DNA from: Plantago ovata
Lineage: Eukaryota; Streptophyta; Magnoliopsida; Lamiales; Plantaginaceae
Direction: 5' to 3'
DNA: 64,000 bases
Assembly (NCBI GenBank): GCA_028274465.1
Contig: CM051458.1
Span: 12,725,566 to 12,789,565 of the forward strand
The position numbers and the translations under genes were made by a program. Positions 53,527 through 64,000 of the stretch are shown piece by piece (position 1 is the stretch's first letter; each line of letters starts with the position of its first letter). Below the pieces are notes generated by a model that worked only from the letters and a program-made list of their open reading frames with translations, was not told the origin of the DNA and ran no database searches.

Positions 53527-54859
53527 GAAACGGCTAAAAGATTTCATTAAAAAACGGGCATAAGAAATTCCCCAACATTACAACAAAAAAGAAAGAAAGA
53601 AAAAGATACACGAGAGGCAGGGGAACAAATCCAACCATCTAATTACAATCGACCCAAAACTGCAGGGAGGTGTGAACAGGCTACAGAAACAACGTCACTA
53701 GCAACAACCAAACTACCTACACTTTGTACATACGATCAGCAAGGACTCACGTGCAGCAGCCTAGAAGCAGCTTCCCAAAAAAGAAAACCAACCACTGGTC
53801 TCACTAACAAAGTTCAAAGAACATTAAACCGGCACCGAAACGCAGGATCAAACAAGGAGGCAACGTCGGGGTCGAGAGTATGGCAAGTAATTTAAAATAA
53901 TTTTCATATACTCCATCCCACGACAGTGTCCTTATCGTGACGGAGATATAGTCTATTCCTTGCCACACCCCGAAAGACATGAAACACGAAGAGATTAGCA
54001 ACAACAAAAAACCATCCTCAAGAGAACCAACCACAACTTAGAGCCCTAGGGGTCACATTCCTCCACCCTATGTCAATAATGAGAATTTTGCAAGCTCAAT
54101 AGAGTAGGAATAACCATTTGTCCATCAAACGCCAAGGTCCATCATTGTAACTGCGGGATGGCTCCAATTGGTTCCTACCCGACTCTACACCCTATTCTCA
54201 TCGACCGGCAAGTGGCAAGTAATTTAAGACATGAACAAAAGGTCTTATAAGAGTGTTTAAGACATCGGAAAGGAATTTATAGACCCAAAAGGTTCCCCTA
54301 ACCAAGTCGAAATACCTTCCCGGTGTGATTATCTCCTCGAGCAGCAGACCCGTGACCATCCCAAAAGGCCATGAAGTAAATAAACTGACGCCTGAATAAG
54401 CCATCAGAAAAGATTAGAAGCACTAGCCCTCGAATAGCTACTGCCCGCCAACAATTAATAAAGTGAAAGAGACAAGAAACAAGTTAGTCAACAATCACAA
54501 TAAATAGACCCGGCAAGCAATTCACCACACAGGCCCAATACTCCAGTGAATGAAGCTAGCTCAAAGAACCTTCCTTTTCGACCCTAACAAAAGAGATCAA
54601 CATGTTAGATAAAAACCTCCCGCTTAAAGAATCTCCTCTTCGAATAAGCTACGTCTCAAGGCACCAAGACGGATTTAAGAACCACTCTTCCACCCGATTG
54701 TAAGCATTCAACTTTTCATTTCCTTTTAGCCACGACGAACTTTGAGTCTTTATTTTTCTACGACTTGCCTTTTATTCCATTCAACCCCATTGTAGATTAG
54801 ATCGTTTCTAGCCTTCCATTGCATCCAAATTGTGCAAAACCAAATTAGTTGGCATCCCT
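53527..54859 (-). other. 3' UTR of LINE B
   Basis: Non-coding; it contains GGCAAGTAATTTAA twice (about 53881-53895 and 54207-54221), the same core as in the duplicated part of the LINE A 3' UTR. Confidence 0.7.
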
Positions 54860-57800
54860 CTAGAGCTTCACTCTTCCCCATTTACTAAGGTTTTCCAAAC
54901 TCTCCTCAAAACTAGACCCCAAGAGGAAAGGTAAGTCAATCCAAGCAAACAAAGACTCCCAAATTTGTAAAGCAAATTGACACGAGCCAAAGATATGCCA
55001 AGAAATCTCCACCACTCCTTCACACCTCTTGCAACTAACATCCTCATTAGTCAAAAACACCCCTCTCTTATTAAGATTCACATTGGAAGGGATTTTATCT
55101 TGAATCAATTTCCATACAAAGATGTTCACTTTCAGGGGAACCGACTTGTTCCAAATCACCTTCGACCACCTCTTTAAAAATGGCTCATCTATTTGACCAC
55201 TTGCATTCACTTCCTCATAGCCCTCTCTAGTCGAATAGGTATCGAAATTTCCTCTTGTCCATATCCAAAGGTCAAGACCCAAACCTCTTCGTATAAAAGG
55301 CTCCACTTTGGCTTGGAGCTCAATAACTAGGCTTGCATCTCTTCCTCTAAGACTTCTCAACCAACTCCACGAGAAGATCAAGTCATGATCACCTCTAGAC
55401 ACCCTTTCACTAACTTTCACATCCTTATTTACTTCAAGCCTATAGAGTCTTGGTAAAAGCTCCTTCAAACAATTATCCTTGTTACACCACTTCTCCTTCC
55501 AAAACAAGGTATCACTTCCAATCCCCACCTTCTTAATAACATTACCTTTGAACCAATCCTTGGAGGCCACACACTTTATAAGATCCCTCCACCATTCCGA
55601 CCAAAGACCGGTTCCTCTTCTCCCATTTTCCCATTTCTCCACATTATTCCAAAGGTCTCCAAACTTTGAGGACAAAATTTCACCCAAAGTTCATCCCCAC
55701 CTTGTAAGAATCTCCAACCCCATCGCCCTAGTAGCACTAGATTAAAAGAATCAATGTTCTTGAAACCAAGCCCTCCATCCTTTTTGGGGATACAAGTTTT
55801 TTTCCAACACACCCAATAGATGCCTTTTTCCCCTTGCTCCTGACAACCCTTCCAAAAGAAGTTCCTTTGGATGCTAGTGAGAATTTTAGCAACTGAACTT
55901 GGAAGACAAAAAAGGAGAGATAGTAGATAGGTAGAGCACTAAGTACCGACTTAATGAGGACCATCTTCCTCCTTGTGACAAGAGTTTGTTCTCCCAAGCT
56001 CCAAGCCTTGCAACCAACCTCTCTTTCACTACCTTTCCAAGTATTCTTGTCTCTTCCTTTTCCTCCAACCGGGAGCCAAAGATAGATGAAGTGAATCTTA
56101 CTGGTAGCACAATTAAGAAAGCTAGCCCCCTCTTCCAACCAAGAGTCCTCCACATTGATTTCCATAAGGCTACTCTTCTTGAAATTGATCCTCAATCCGG
56201 ATACCAATTCAAAGCACCTAAGCACACTTTTCACCACCTCAAAGTTTTCTAGAGTAGCATGACCCAAGATAAGGGAGTCATCCGCAAATTGAAGAAGTCA
56301 CATAGGTACCTTTTCCTTTCCAACAAGGATAGGTTTAAAAACACAGGTAGCACACGCTCTCGTGAACATCCTACTCAACCCTTCCGCCACAATAAGATAT
56401 AGGAACGGTGAAAGAGGATCCCCTTGCCTCAACCCTCTTTGGATATTGAACTCTTTAGTAGGGCTTCCGTTGACCAAAATGGATAAGGAGGCGGTAGTGA
56501 CACACTCCTTTATCCACTTAATCCAAAGCTCCCCAAAGTTCAACTCCTTCATCATCCCGAAAAGAAAATCCCAACTTACGGAATCGTAGGCTTTGGCGAA
56601 GTCGAGTTTGAGAAAGAAAGCTTTTTCTTTTCTTCTCTTGACATCATGGATTGATTCATTGGCCACTAGAACCATCCAAAATATTCCTATCCCCAATAAA
56701 CGTCGATTGGTTCACCGAGATTAGATCTTCCAACACCATACTTAACCTCTTTGACAACACCTTCGCTATGATTTTATAGAGGCTATTGACCAAAGAAATT
56801 GGTCGGTAATCGCCAATGCTAACGGGATTGGTGCTCTTGGGGATTAAAGTGATGAAGGTACTATTAACTCCTTTAGTAAGACGCGCATTCTTGTGAAATT
56901 CTTTAAAGACTCGGAAGATGTCTCCTTTGATGGTCTCCCATGAGGACGTAAAGAAATTTCCATTAAAACCATCCGGACCCGGACTTTTGTCCGCACCACA
57001 ATCCCACACCGCCATCTTTATCTCCACTTCCTCAAAGGGCTTCTCCAAAACATCTCTCAAGTCGTTACTCAATCTCTTCCCTTCCAAACCGTTAAAGGCC
57101 AAGACCTCCTCACTACCTTTCTTGAAATGATCCTCAAAGAAGTCTTTTATCCCATCTCTCACCTTTTCAATATCCTCCACCCACCTCCCATTAATCCTAA
57201 CTCCATCCACAAGGTTCCCTATACTTCTCTTCTTAATAATTCTATGGAAGAATTTGGTGTTGGCGTCTCCCTCTTTGACCCAATTCTTTTCTGCTTGTTG
57301 CGATAAGAGATTCTCTTTGACACCCAACAATCTTTCTAGTTCTACCGTAATGTTCCTACGAAGATTAACCTCTTCTTCCATAAGACTGCGATGCTGCTCT
57401 CTCAACCGTTGTGCTTGCTGCCCCTGCTTCGTTGCTGCTGGTACTTGCTTCCCCTATTTCGCTACTGCTGGTACTTTCTACCCCTGCTTCGTTACCGCTG
57501 TTAGTGCGCCCAGACCCGTGACATGTTGCTGCTAAGGCTGATTCCGTTCTAACTTCCTCTGTTACGTGAATGCAGGTTCTGTTCTGGCCATAAGAACTTG
57601 TCCGGTTCCGGTTCAGCTCAAGATCCAGACCGTTGGTAAGCTGGACCGTGTTATGGTTACTCGGTAAGTGGTTTGGTTCTCTATTGATTCGACCAACTTC
57701 GGAAATATAAAGAGCTTCCAACTTAAGATCCGACTCCTCCAAACCAGACTCAAGAGTACAAATCCTCTCATCCAAGTTCCCAAAGTGTTCTAAGTGCCAA

Positions 57801-58668
57801 GCCTTTAGACGAAGTTTCAAAGATTTGAGTTTTTCCTTTATGACATAACTTCCCAAACCCACCACTTCATTCTTTCCCATTCCTCCTTGACCACCTCCTT
57901 GAAGCATTTCAATTTGGTCCATTCGTTTACAAAACGGAACGGTTTAGGACCCCAATCTCTTCCTTCCTCCCTAAGAAGTAAGGCTACATGATTCGAAATC
58001 CTTCTTTTAAGGTCAACTTGTGAAATAGTTGGCCACGCCTCAATCCAACTTTCCGACAAAAGAAACCGGTCAGGCCTACTACAAAAACTACTATTGGTTC
58101 TATACCCCGTGAACTTCCTTCTTCGTAAAGGCAAATCCAGCAAATCTGCTTGGAGGATGAAATTATTAAAAACCTCCATACTCCTCTTTCCTCCACCCAA
58201 AACTTTCCCTTTTCTTTCCTCCGGTAATCTAACCGTGTTGAAATCCCCACAAAGACACCAACACCAACATGGGATAGTAATCGAGCCTTTTCTTCTTAGA
58301 AGAGATTCCCAAAGGACATGTCTTTCACTCTCAATACAAGATGCATAAACATTCACAATGACAACCTCCACCCCTTTCCACCACCCTTCTACACCTAAAG
58401 CTCCATCTTCCCCCCAAAATGAGGTTTTTTGGAATACATCCGGATTCCACATCGAAAGAATGCCTCTCGACTTTCCTAACGAACCAATGTGAACCCAATC
58501 GACTCTATCATTACCCCATAATTTTACCACTTTTCTTTTGGTGAAGTTCGATTTCTTTGCCTCATGAAGACAAACAAAGTCTAGCTTTTCACCCACAATC
58601 AACTTACGAATTTCTTGTTTTTTTAGTGCACCACCTAGACCCCGAATATTGAAGGAGAGCATCTTCAT
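54860..58668 (-). pseudogene. LINE B ORF2: endonuclease - RT - zinc-binding domain
   Basis: It starts at 58668 with MKMLSFNIRGLGGALKKQEI. The APE-like endonuclease has FNIRGLG, HEAK (QETK is usual), GDFNTV, SRPDRFL and SNHVALLL. RT (about 57400-55900) has KNWVKEGDANTKFFH, SPGPDGFNGNFF, LIPKSTNPVSIGDYRPISL, LKLDFAKAYDSVSWDFLF, GLRQGDPLSPFLY, QFADDSLILGH (about 56276-56305) and SGLRINFKKSSL. The zf-RVT end has VIWNKSVPLKVNIFVWKL and CKRCEGVVEISWHIFGSC. The reading frame changes several times (at least five) between 57900 and 55600, so it is inactive. Between endonuclease and RT sits an unusual insertion of about 285 bp (57405-57690). Confidence 0.9.
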
Positions 58669-60430
58669 TGATCACCCCCATCCACTACACCAGCATGCTT
58701 AGTTCCATCTAACACTAACATATCTCTATCTCTTGATTCACAAGCCGAAGCCAATTCAATTGCCTTCTCTTTATCATTCACATTTATCAATCCAATCCCC
58801 ACTGCTAGGCTCACTGCATCCCTAGCAACCACATTAGCCGATCTTTTGAGGAATAAATCGTTGCAAGAACGTATTTCATCATCATTCGGACATCGTCCCC
58901 CATCTATCAAATCCTTCAAGACAATCATAGGAGTCGACCCCTTGGTTACACGCGGTTTTTTCCTTTTAATTCCTAATGAAGCCACCACCCCTAATTTATT
59001 TCCTCTCGTTCTCGACCGAGTACAGGGCCTACTCTCCTGCTCTGTTCTACTCTGCAATCCCGATGAAAGCTTGTCTTGAGCTTGAGCTTTGGCCTCCTTC
59101 TGATGCTGTAAATTCTCTATTACTTTCAAGATCCCAAACGGGTCCAAAGACGCCTTTGGTTGAGAGGAAGTCTATGAAGGGGAGTGGGTACTAGCGGACA
59201 AAGAAGACGGGAAGTTATCAGTCTCTTGGTTCATGTCTACCTTGTTAGACAAATCAACGTGCCTCTCCAATGAATCCTCTGATTCTGAACCAGATTGCGG
59301 TGTGCTAAAGGATGGTGAATTATCGTTCGACTGTGGTAAAAACCCTCCGCCTGTTTTTAAAGCTTTATCAGAATCTAAATCAGCTAAGGAGGACGATCCC
59401 AAAGCGCAATTCATCCCAGATAAGAGCGCGTTCCCAGGTAAAACGATTTCCACGGGCTCTAGCTGCTGTATATCGGTTTCCTCCCTTAACTGGAGGGATG
59501 GGCTAAATTGTAAGGCAACTTCTGGCCCAACAACTGAAACCCCCTATTCTTTCTGTGGCCCAATAGCCAGTCTAGCTATTCACCAACAACTCAGGCCCAA
59601 CCTTAGAACTTCCTGTGGCCCAGACTTATCTTCCTTAAACCCCTCAACGCCACCAACCGAATCTTCTCTGAGCAAATCTTCTTGGTCAATGCTTGCAGTC
59701 CCACTTCCCATCAGCTCTTTTGGCGTCTCTACCACCATGGATGGTGACAGCTCGACGTCGTCGCCCTCAGAGCTCTCTGCCACCTTATTTTTGTCAGTCC
59801 CTGCTCCCGAAACCTGTTCCTCGATTGCCACATCCGAGCCCGAACAACTTGAAAGTCCCAAAGTACCCTCCTCATCCTCCTTCCAGCTTTCATCCTCATC
59901 TTCACTATCAATACAATCGCCGTACGATCTCCCGGAGAAGAATTCTGATTTATCTGTGTCCGAAACATGATCTAGGCGCTCAACACGATCAAGGCCCATA
60001 CAGTAATCTTCCCCTGAACGCAACAGAAAAATCTGCTCCGACTCCAATGCTTCCACCATGTTAATAGTAAAGATTTCGTGTTGCCGTTTGATAAGTGAAT
60101 TGACTCTAATGACTTCAAACTTGTTTGTTTCGATTAAGACTTTGCTAAAGTCAATCTTCCCACTTGTTACCGGATGAATTTCAGTCACCTTACCAATCTT
60201 TTCCCCAAGCTTCTAAAAGTCGAATCTGACCAAAGATGAAGCGGAACCCCGAAGATAGAAATCCAAGTCCTTCTCAGCTTTACTGTTTCTTTAGAGGACC
60301 AAGGTCTGAGGTTTTTAAACCAACAACTCAACCACAGTTTTTCCTCCTCCAAAAGATTTCGTGAGCTTGCTCATTAGGCGGTACTAGTAGCCAGGACTCC
60401 AACTAAAATTTTGCCACTTTCAAGTTTTTG
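58665..60430 (-). pseudogene. LINE B ORF1, 3' part
   Basis: The minus strand encodes the end of a DUF4283-like domain (FGVPLHLWSDSTF, SLGEKIGKVTEIHPVTSG, DFSKVLIETNKFEVI), then long acidic/Ser-rich stretches (DSEDEDESWKEDEEG). The last segment, MDPFGILKVIENLQHQKEAK ... IVLKDLIDGG, ends in GGDQ and TGA. ORF1 products bind the LINE RNA. No CCHC knuckle is seen. An in-frame stop near 59172 and other breaks near 60190-60370 are present. Its stop overlaps the ORF2 start as ATGA (58665-58668). Confidence 0.7.
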
Positions 60431-60540
60431 TGACCATTAACAATACAATACCATGTATTAGTAAATGTGTTGAATGATATATATCATCTTGACAAGCGGC
60501 TCATAGCCAAACCCTCTACAATTTACTTCACTGAGAATTA

Positions 60541-60778
60541 CTTCCTCCAACGGCTTAATAACTTCCTAACGGGACTATTCATCGCGAACTTTGACCACGT
60601 ATAACTCCTAAATTATGTTAGAAAAAAATATAATAAAATTATATTATGAAATTAAATGGAGTATATTTTCATAATCAACTTTCAATTTATATTGATACAC
60701 TTTAATTTAAAATTTATACATAGTCAAAGGTCGCGATAAATATTCTATTAAAGAAAATTATTAATGAAAGGGAGGTAG
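60541..60778. mobile_element. Stowaway-like MITE, copy 2 (238 bp)
   Basis: It begins CTTCCTCCAACGG and ends GAAAGGGAGGTAG, with TA on each side (60539-60540, 60779-60780). It shares the internal text AATGGAGTATA and ATTTATATTGATAC and the TTTGACCACGTATAACT arm with 23631-23866. The right arm has drifted more than in copy 1. Confidence 0.85.
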
Positions 60779-61075
60779 TACATTACAAAAATGATAAAGA
60801 TAAAGATATACTGAAGATATATTTTACTTTATCCTGTAGAATAGAAAGTAGATAAACACCAACGAGTCTTCTAATGTAATCTCCCCAAGTACGATCAAAT
60901 TTAGCATGTTGAGTATCTAGTTATCTATTATTGAAGCTCCAACTAATTATTTACACATACCCAAAACTTCATGAAGTAAACTAATTGTCAAATGAATGAA
61001 ATCCAAGTTAAATTTAATCAATCATTCCCGTAAATGTTATTCCCGTAAATGTTTGTTGGAATTTCTAATCTCAAG

Positions 61076-62048
61076 TTAGCCTTCGTACCGACTTGAGAAC
61101 AGGCCCCCACTAGATCGTTGCCATGTGGCAGTTAATTTAATCTGATCCCTTCTTTTTGGTTCAAAACTATTTTGTATATAATTTTCGGTACGATCTATTA
61201 AAAATTATAGTTTTTAAATAAAAATAATCCATCTAAAATATAAGTTGACCACAATGCCGTTTCTTAATATATATTCTTGTATTTAAAAGTATTTTAATTA
61301 AAATTTTGTATAATTACATTAATTTTCTAGAATAATATTAATCAATTAAACTTTCTAATTTATCATTACCGGTTAGTTCCGTTCAATTAATCATAACAAA
61401 ATTATTCATCCACTATGAAGAACCCTAACTAATTGATTTTCCCCCAAACTGCTATCTCTATAAAATCGTTTGGCGAAAAACTACTACTACTACTTTCCGC
61501 TTCATCATTAATTAATTATACAAAAATTGTCATGATCATCTTTTTCAAATTCCATTAGGTCCAACTAGATACATTTAAATTGTGTTTTTAGAGCTTGATA
61601 GTGGATAGACTCATTCCTTGTTGTTTATGATGCTGTCAGAGATTGATAATGGTTTTTCTCTCATTTACATTTAATCATGTATCCATACTATAAAGTAATT
61701 TATTGACCAAAATTGCAGTTTTATTGTTCTAGTTTTACCTGAGCTGGAATGGGCATGGTGCCGTGGTACCAATTATGCTCCATTGATTATTGATTGATCA
61801 ATTTGCCGGCGATGGATCCAGTTGGTTGATTAATCGATTGTTTTGATTTTGATTTTGAAGTATAATGATTTTAAAGATATAATAAAATATATAAAATACT
61901 AATTTAATTGAATATTTATGGGGTATAAATGTACATCCAAGAGTTATTAGTAAAAATTAAATTATTTATTATAAAATAATAATTTCGTACCATTGCCACG
62001 TGGCAATCATCTGGTGGAGACCTGTTCTCAGGTCGGTACGAACGCTAA
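61076..62048. mobile_element. TIR element of about 0.97 kb, superfamily unclear
   Basis: The left end TTAGCCTTCGTACCGACTTG and the minus strand of the right end TTAGCGTTCGTACCGACCTG match over about 55 bases, including AGAACAGG and TTGCCA(T/C)GTGGCA. The interior is AT-rich and non-coding. Only TA (or TTA/TAA) is shared at the flanks, so it could be Stowaway-, Harbinger- or Mutator-like. Confidence 0.75.
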
Positions 62049-64000
62049 TGAGTATATAGAAAGCCCCATGTTTATTAATATTAATTAAGTTAGTGAATCA
62101 CGTTCCTTTCCTATATCAGTTTTAACTCCATACCCTATATCATGTTGGCTCCTCACAACAGGTTACATCTCTTAACTTTGTTATGAAATCAGAGGACAAC
62201 CCCTTCAACAAACCTTAGACAGCCTTAATTTCAAACATGCACATATCGACATATTTTCCAAGAAAATAAACATCAACAGAATTGCATCTATTTATGGAAT
62301 TATACCCTACTGATCAAGATCGCATTGTGCATCTCCATCTCCTCGTCCATTCCCTTCGAACCACCTGGATCCCCTGCCTGGCGTCACCACTACGCCGCTG
62401 GAGCGTTCCGATCACGGAGCCGGAGTACTATAAAACCGCAGCGCACGTCTAGCCTATAGATTGCTTCGGTGTTGCCTCCCTGATTTATCCCGTCTCAGCC
62501 CGCTTCTCTCCAATTCCCTAACTTTCAACCAATCATTCAATCATCATCGGTTCATCACCTAAACATAGAAAGTAGTGAACTAGTGATCATTTGAATTGTT
62601 TGCTTATTTCATATTTCTTCTCCTAATATTTTTGCCCCAAAACTCTCGATGGTACAAGTGAAATGCTCTGTTTCTCTTCTACATAATAAGCAAGTAGGAC
62701 TGTAGGAGCATAGGTGATCTAATATGTAAACCAAATCTTAGGCACCAAGAAGAAATGAGTTTGAGTGGTACACGTGTAACGGTGTAGTCATAAAGAGAAC
62801 AATGGAAATGAGTAAGGCTTTCGACTCAACTGCGTCACATCATCATTTCACTAATTTAATCATCATCTCGTCTAACATACTCCAAGAGTCGATCCTCATT
62901 GATCCCCTATTTTTTATTTATTTTATTATATTTTTATTTCATCCTCTTTTTGTCATTAGTTTTTTAATCAATTATTCATTTTCATTTTAAAACATCATAT
63001 AGTACTTCAGAATGCAATGAATATTTAAAAAATTATTAAATAAAAAATAATATAATAGATTATCAAATTATAAAAATACAATTGTGAAAAATTAAAAGTT
63101 AAACAATAAACATAAAATATTACATAAGTTGAAAATTAAAAGTTAAACAATATAAACAAACTATTACATAAAATATGAACCCTACTTGGATGTCAATTTT
63201 TGAGAATGTAATGTAATAGCTTATTTTATAAATTTAATTTATTATTTTCATTTATACATTATTAAATATGAAAATAAATAATAAACATAAAAAAAGAAAA
63301 GAAGGAAAAAACATAATAAAAAAAAAAACGTTAGTAGTAGTATGTATACTGATCATCAATACGCTAGCTAGTAGTAGATTACTAGTAGTATCTTGTATAC
63401 TTATCATCAATACATCAAATTAAATAAAATTAAATAAATAGGACAACACATAGGACAAAAGAAAGAAAATAAGAAAAAAAGTAAAAAGAAAACAAAAATT
63501 AATATAATATGAGTTGAGCTTGAGCTCCTCAACACTTGACTTGAACCTATATTGGAGTCTCAATTAAGAGCTCAAGTTTCTAGTTGAGACTCTGATGGAG
63601 AGAGCCTAAGGTGAAAATTAAGATAGAGATAAAAATATAATTATGGTTATTTGTATTATAGTCCCATTGTTTCTATATCTTACTTTCACACCATAAAATA
63701 TCAAAAAATGGTTATTCCACTACGTACGCCCGAATAATTATATACATATTCTATTCTGGAAGGTCCCATTTCGAGGTTACAAATCCGTGTTCTATACATT
63801 CACGAGGTTCTTACATTTGGTGAAATCTTTCTATGGCGCTCTTTTGATACATCAAATTGATAATTTTATTTTTATAACTATTTGACTCAAAGTTTAGGGG
63901 CGTTACAATCAGCTCGACTCGTTAACACCCCTAGTCTAACAGATCATTGTGGTCTCACTGGAGACAGACTCTACAAATTATTATGCAAAGTACTTGTTCA
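62049..64000. other. AT-rich intergenic end of the window
   Basis: No convincing gene. 62330-62470 is a short GC-richer stretch with an ACTATAAAACC box at about 62427-62437 but no supported reading frame. A small perfect inverted repeat, GAGTCTCAA (63555-63563) and TTGAGACTC (63584-63592), is present. The rest is simple AT-rich sequence. Confidence 0.5.

Larger units (their letters stand above)
53510..60430 (-). mobile_element. LINE B, long L1-type element
   Basis: The T-run 53510-53526 is the poly(A) tail on the minus strand. Then come a 3' UTR (to about 54850), ORF2 (54860-58668) and ORF1 (58665 to about 60430, 5' end not reached cleanly). It is the same family as LINE A by 3' UTR and ORF2 text. 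A target duplication was not identified, and the 5' boundary (about 60400-60480) is uncertain; the element may be truncated within ORF1. Confidence 0.88.

Noticed and set aside
53804-54404. Small minus-strand frames in the LINE B 3' UTR
   Set aside because: They fall after the ORF2 end of an L1 element and show no domain.
62330-62470. GC-richer stretch with TATAAAA as a gene promoter
   Set aside because: No reading frame of useful length or splice signals follow in either direction.

Overview
This window is nuclear DNA of a flowering plant, very probably a eudicot. The evidence is a plant-type tRNA-Gly(UCC) gene, an intronless RING-H2 gene, a pollen Ole e 1-like gene remnant, and a dense layer of plant transposable elements: Ty1/copia including a Sirevirus, Ty3/gypsy, L1-type LINEs, CACTA, Harbinger-like, Stowaway-like and Mutator-like elements. 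Some sequence features recall asterid genomes, but that is weak. Only two host genes look intact: the tRNA at 28290-28360 (minus) and the RING-H2 gene at 51109-51453 (plus). Everything else is transposon, fossil or AT-rich intergenic sequence.

Layout. 1-9149: a copia element entering from the left edge, split by a gypsy-type element that carries only gag and protease (963-7325, LTRs of about 1.28 kb, TSD TCTAA). The copia sits in the last visible exon of an Ole e 1/extensin-like pseudogene (9150-10002, minus). 10287-15277: a solo Sirevirus-type LTR split by a 3.5-kb CACTA element (11567-15057, TSD TGA), which holds two divergent small genes with strong hairpins between them. 17462-17795: a MITE abutting a Harbinger-like TIR element (17799-23162). 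Inside the latter lies a reverse transcriptase pseudogene (19809-23027) with N-terminal zinc fingers and a C-terminal zinc knuckle plus a nuclease-like segment, an architecture resembling restriction-like-endonuclease LINEs. 23631-23866: a Stowaway-like MITE with a sister copy at 60541-60778. 23907-27385: a possible Mutator-like unit filled with a 21-bp minisatellite.

28522-30923: LINE A. 30924-48379: a very large Sirevirus on the minus strand (about 15 kb without its insertion), with gag, integrase, RT-RNase H, a hairpin array and about 5.5 kb of extra 3' coding region. LINE C (45972-48295) is inserted in its 5' LTR. The Sirevirus is cut off against the 3' end of another copia (48380-49179). 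49261-50773: LINE D, holding a 1-kb Mutator-like element. After the RING-H2 gene come LINE E (51686-52215), a long L1 (LINE B, 53510 to about 60430) and a TIR element (61076-62048). The last 2 kb is AT-rich with no gene seen.

The most unusual items are the zinc finger-RT-nuclease element, whose four in-frame stops are all TAG; the nested hairpin family between pol and the extra ORF of the Sirevirus; the divergent gene pair and hairpins in the CACTA element; and the gag-protease-only gypsy element. All identifications rest on reading the sequence by eye; no database search was run.
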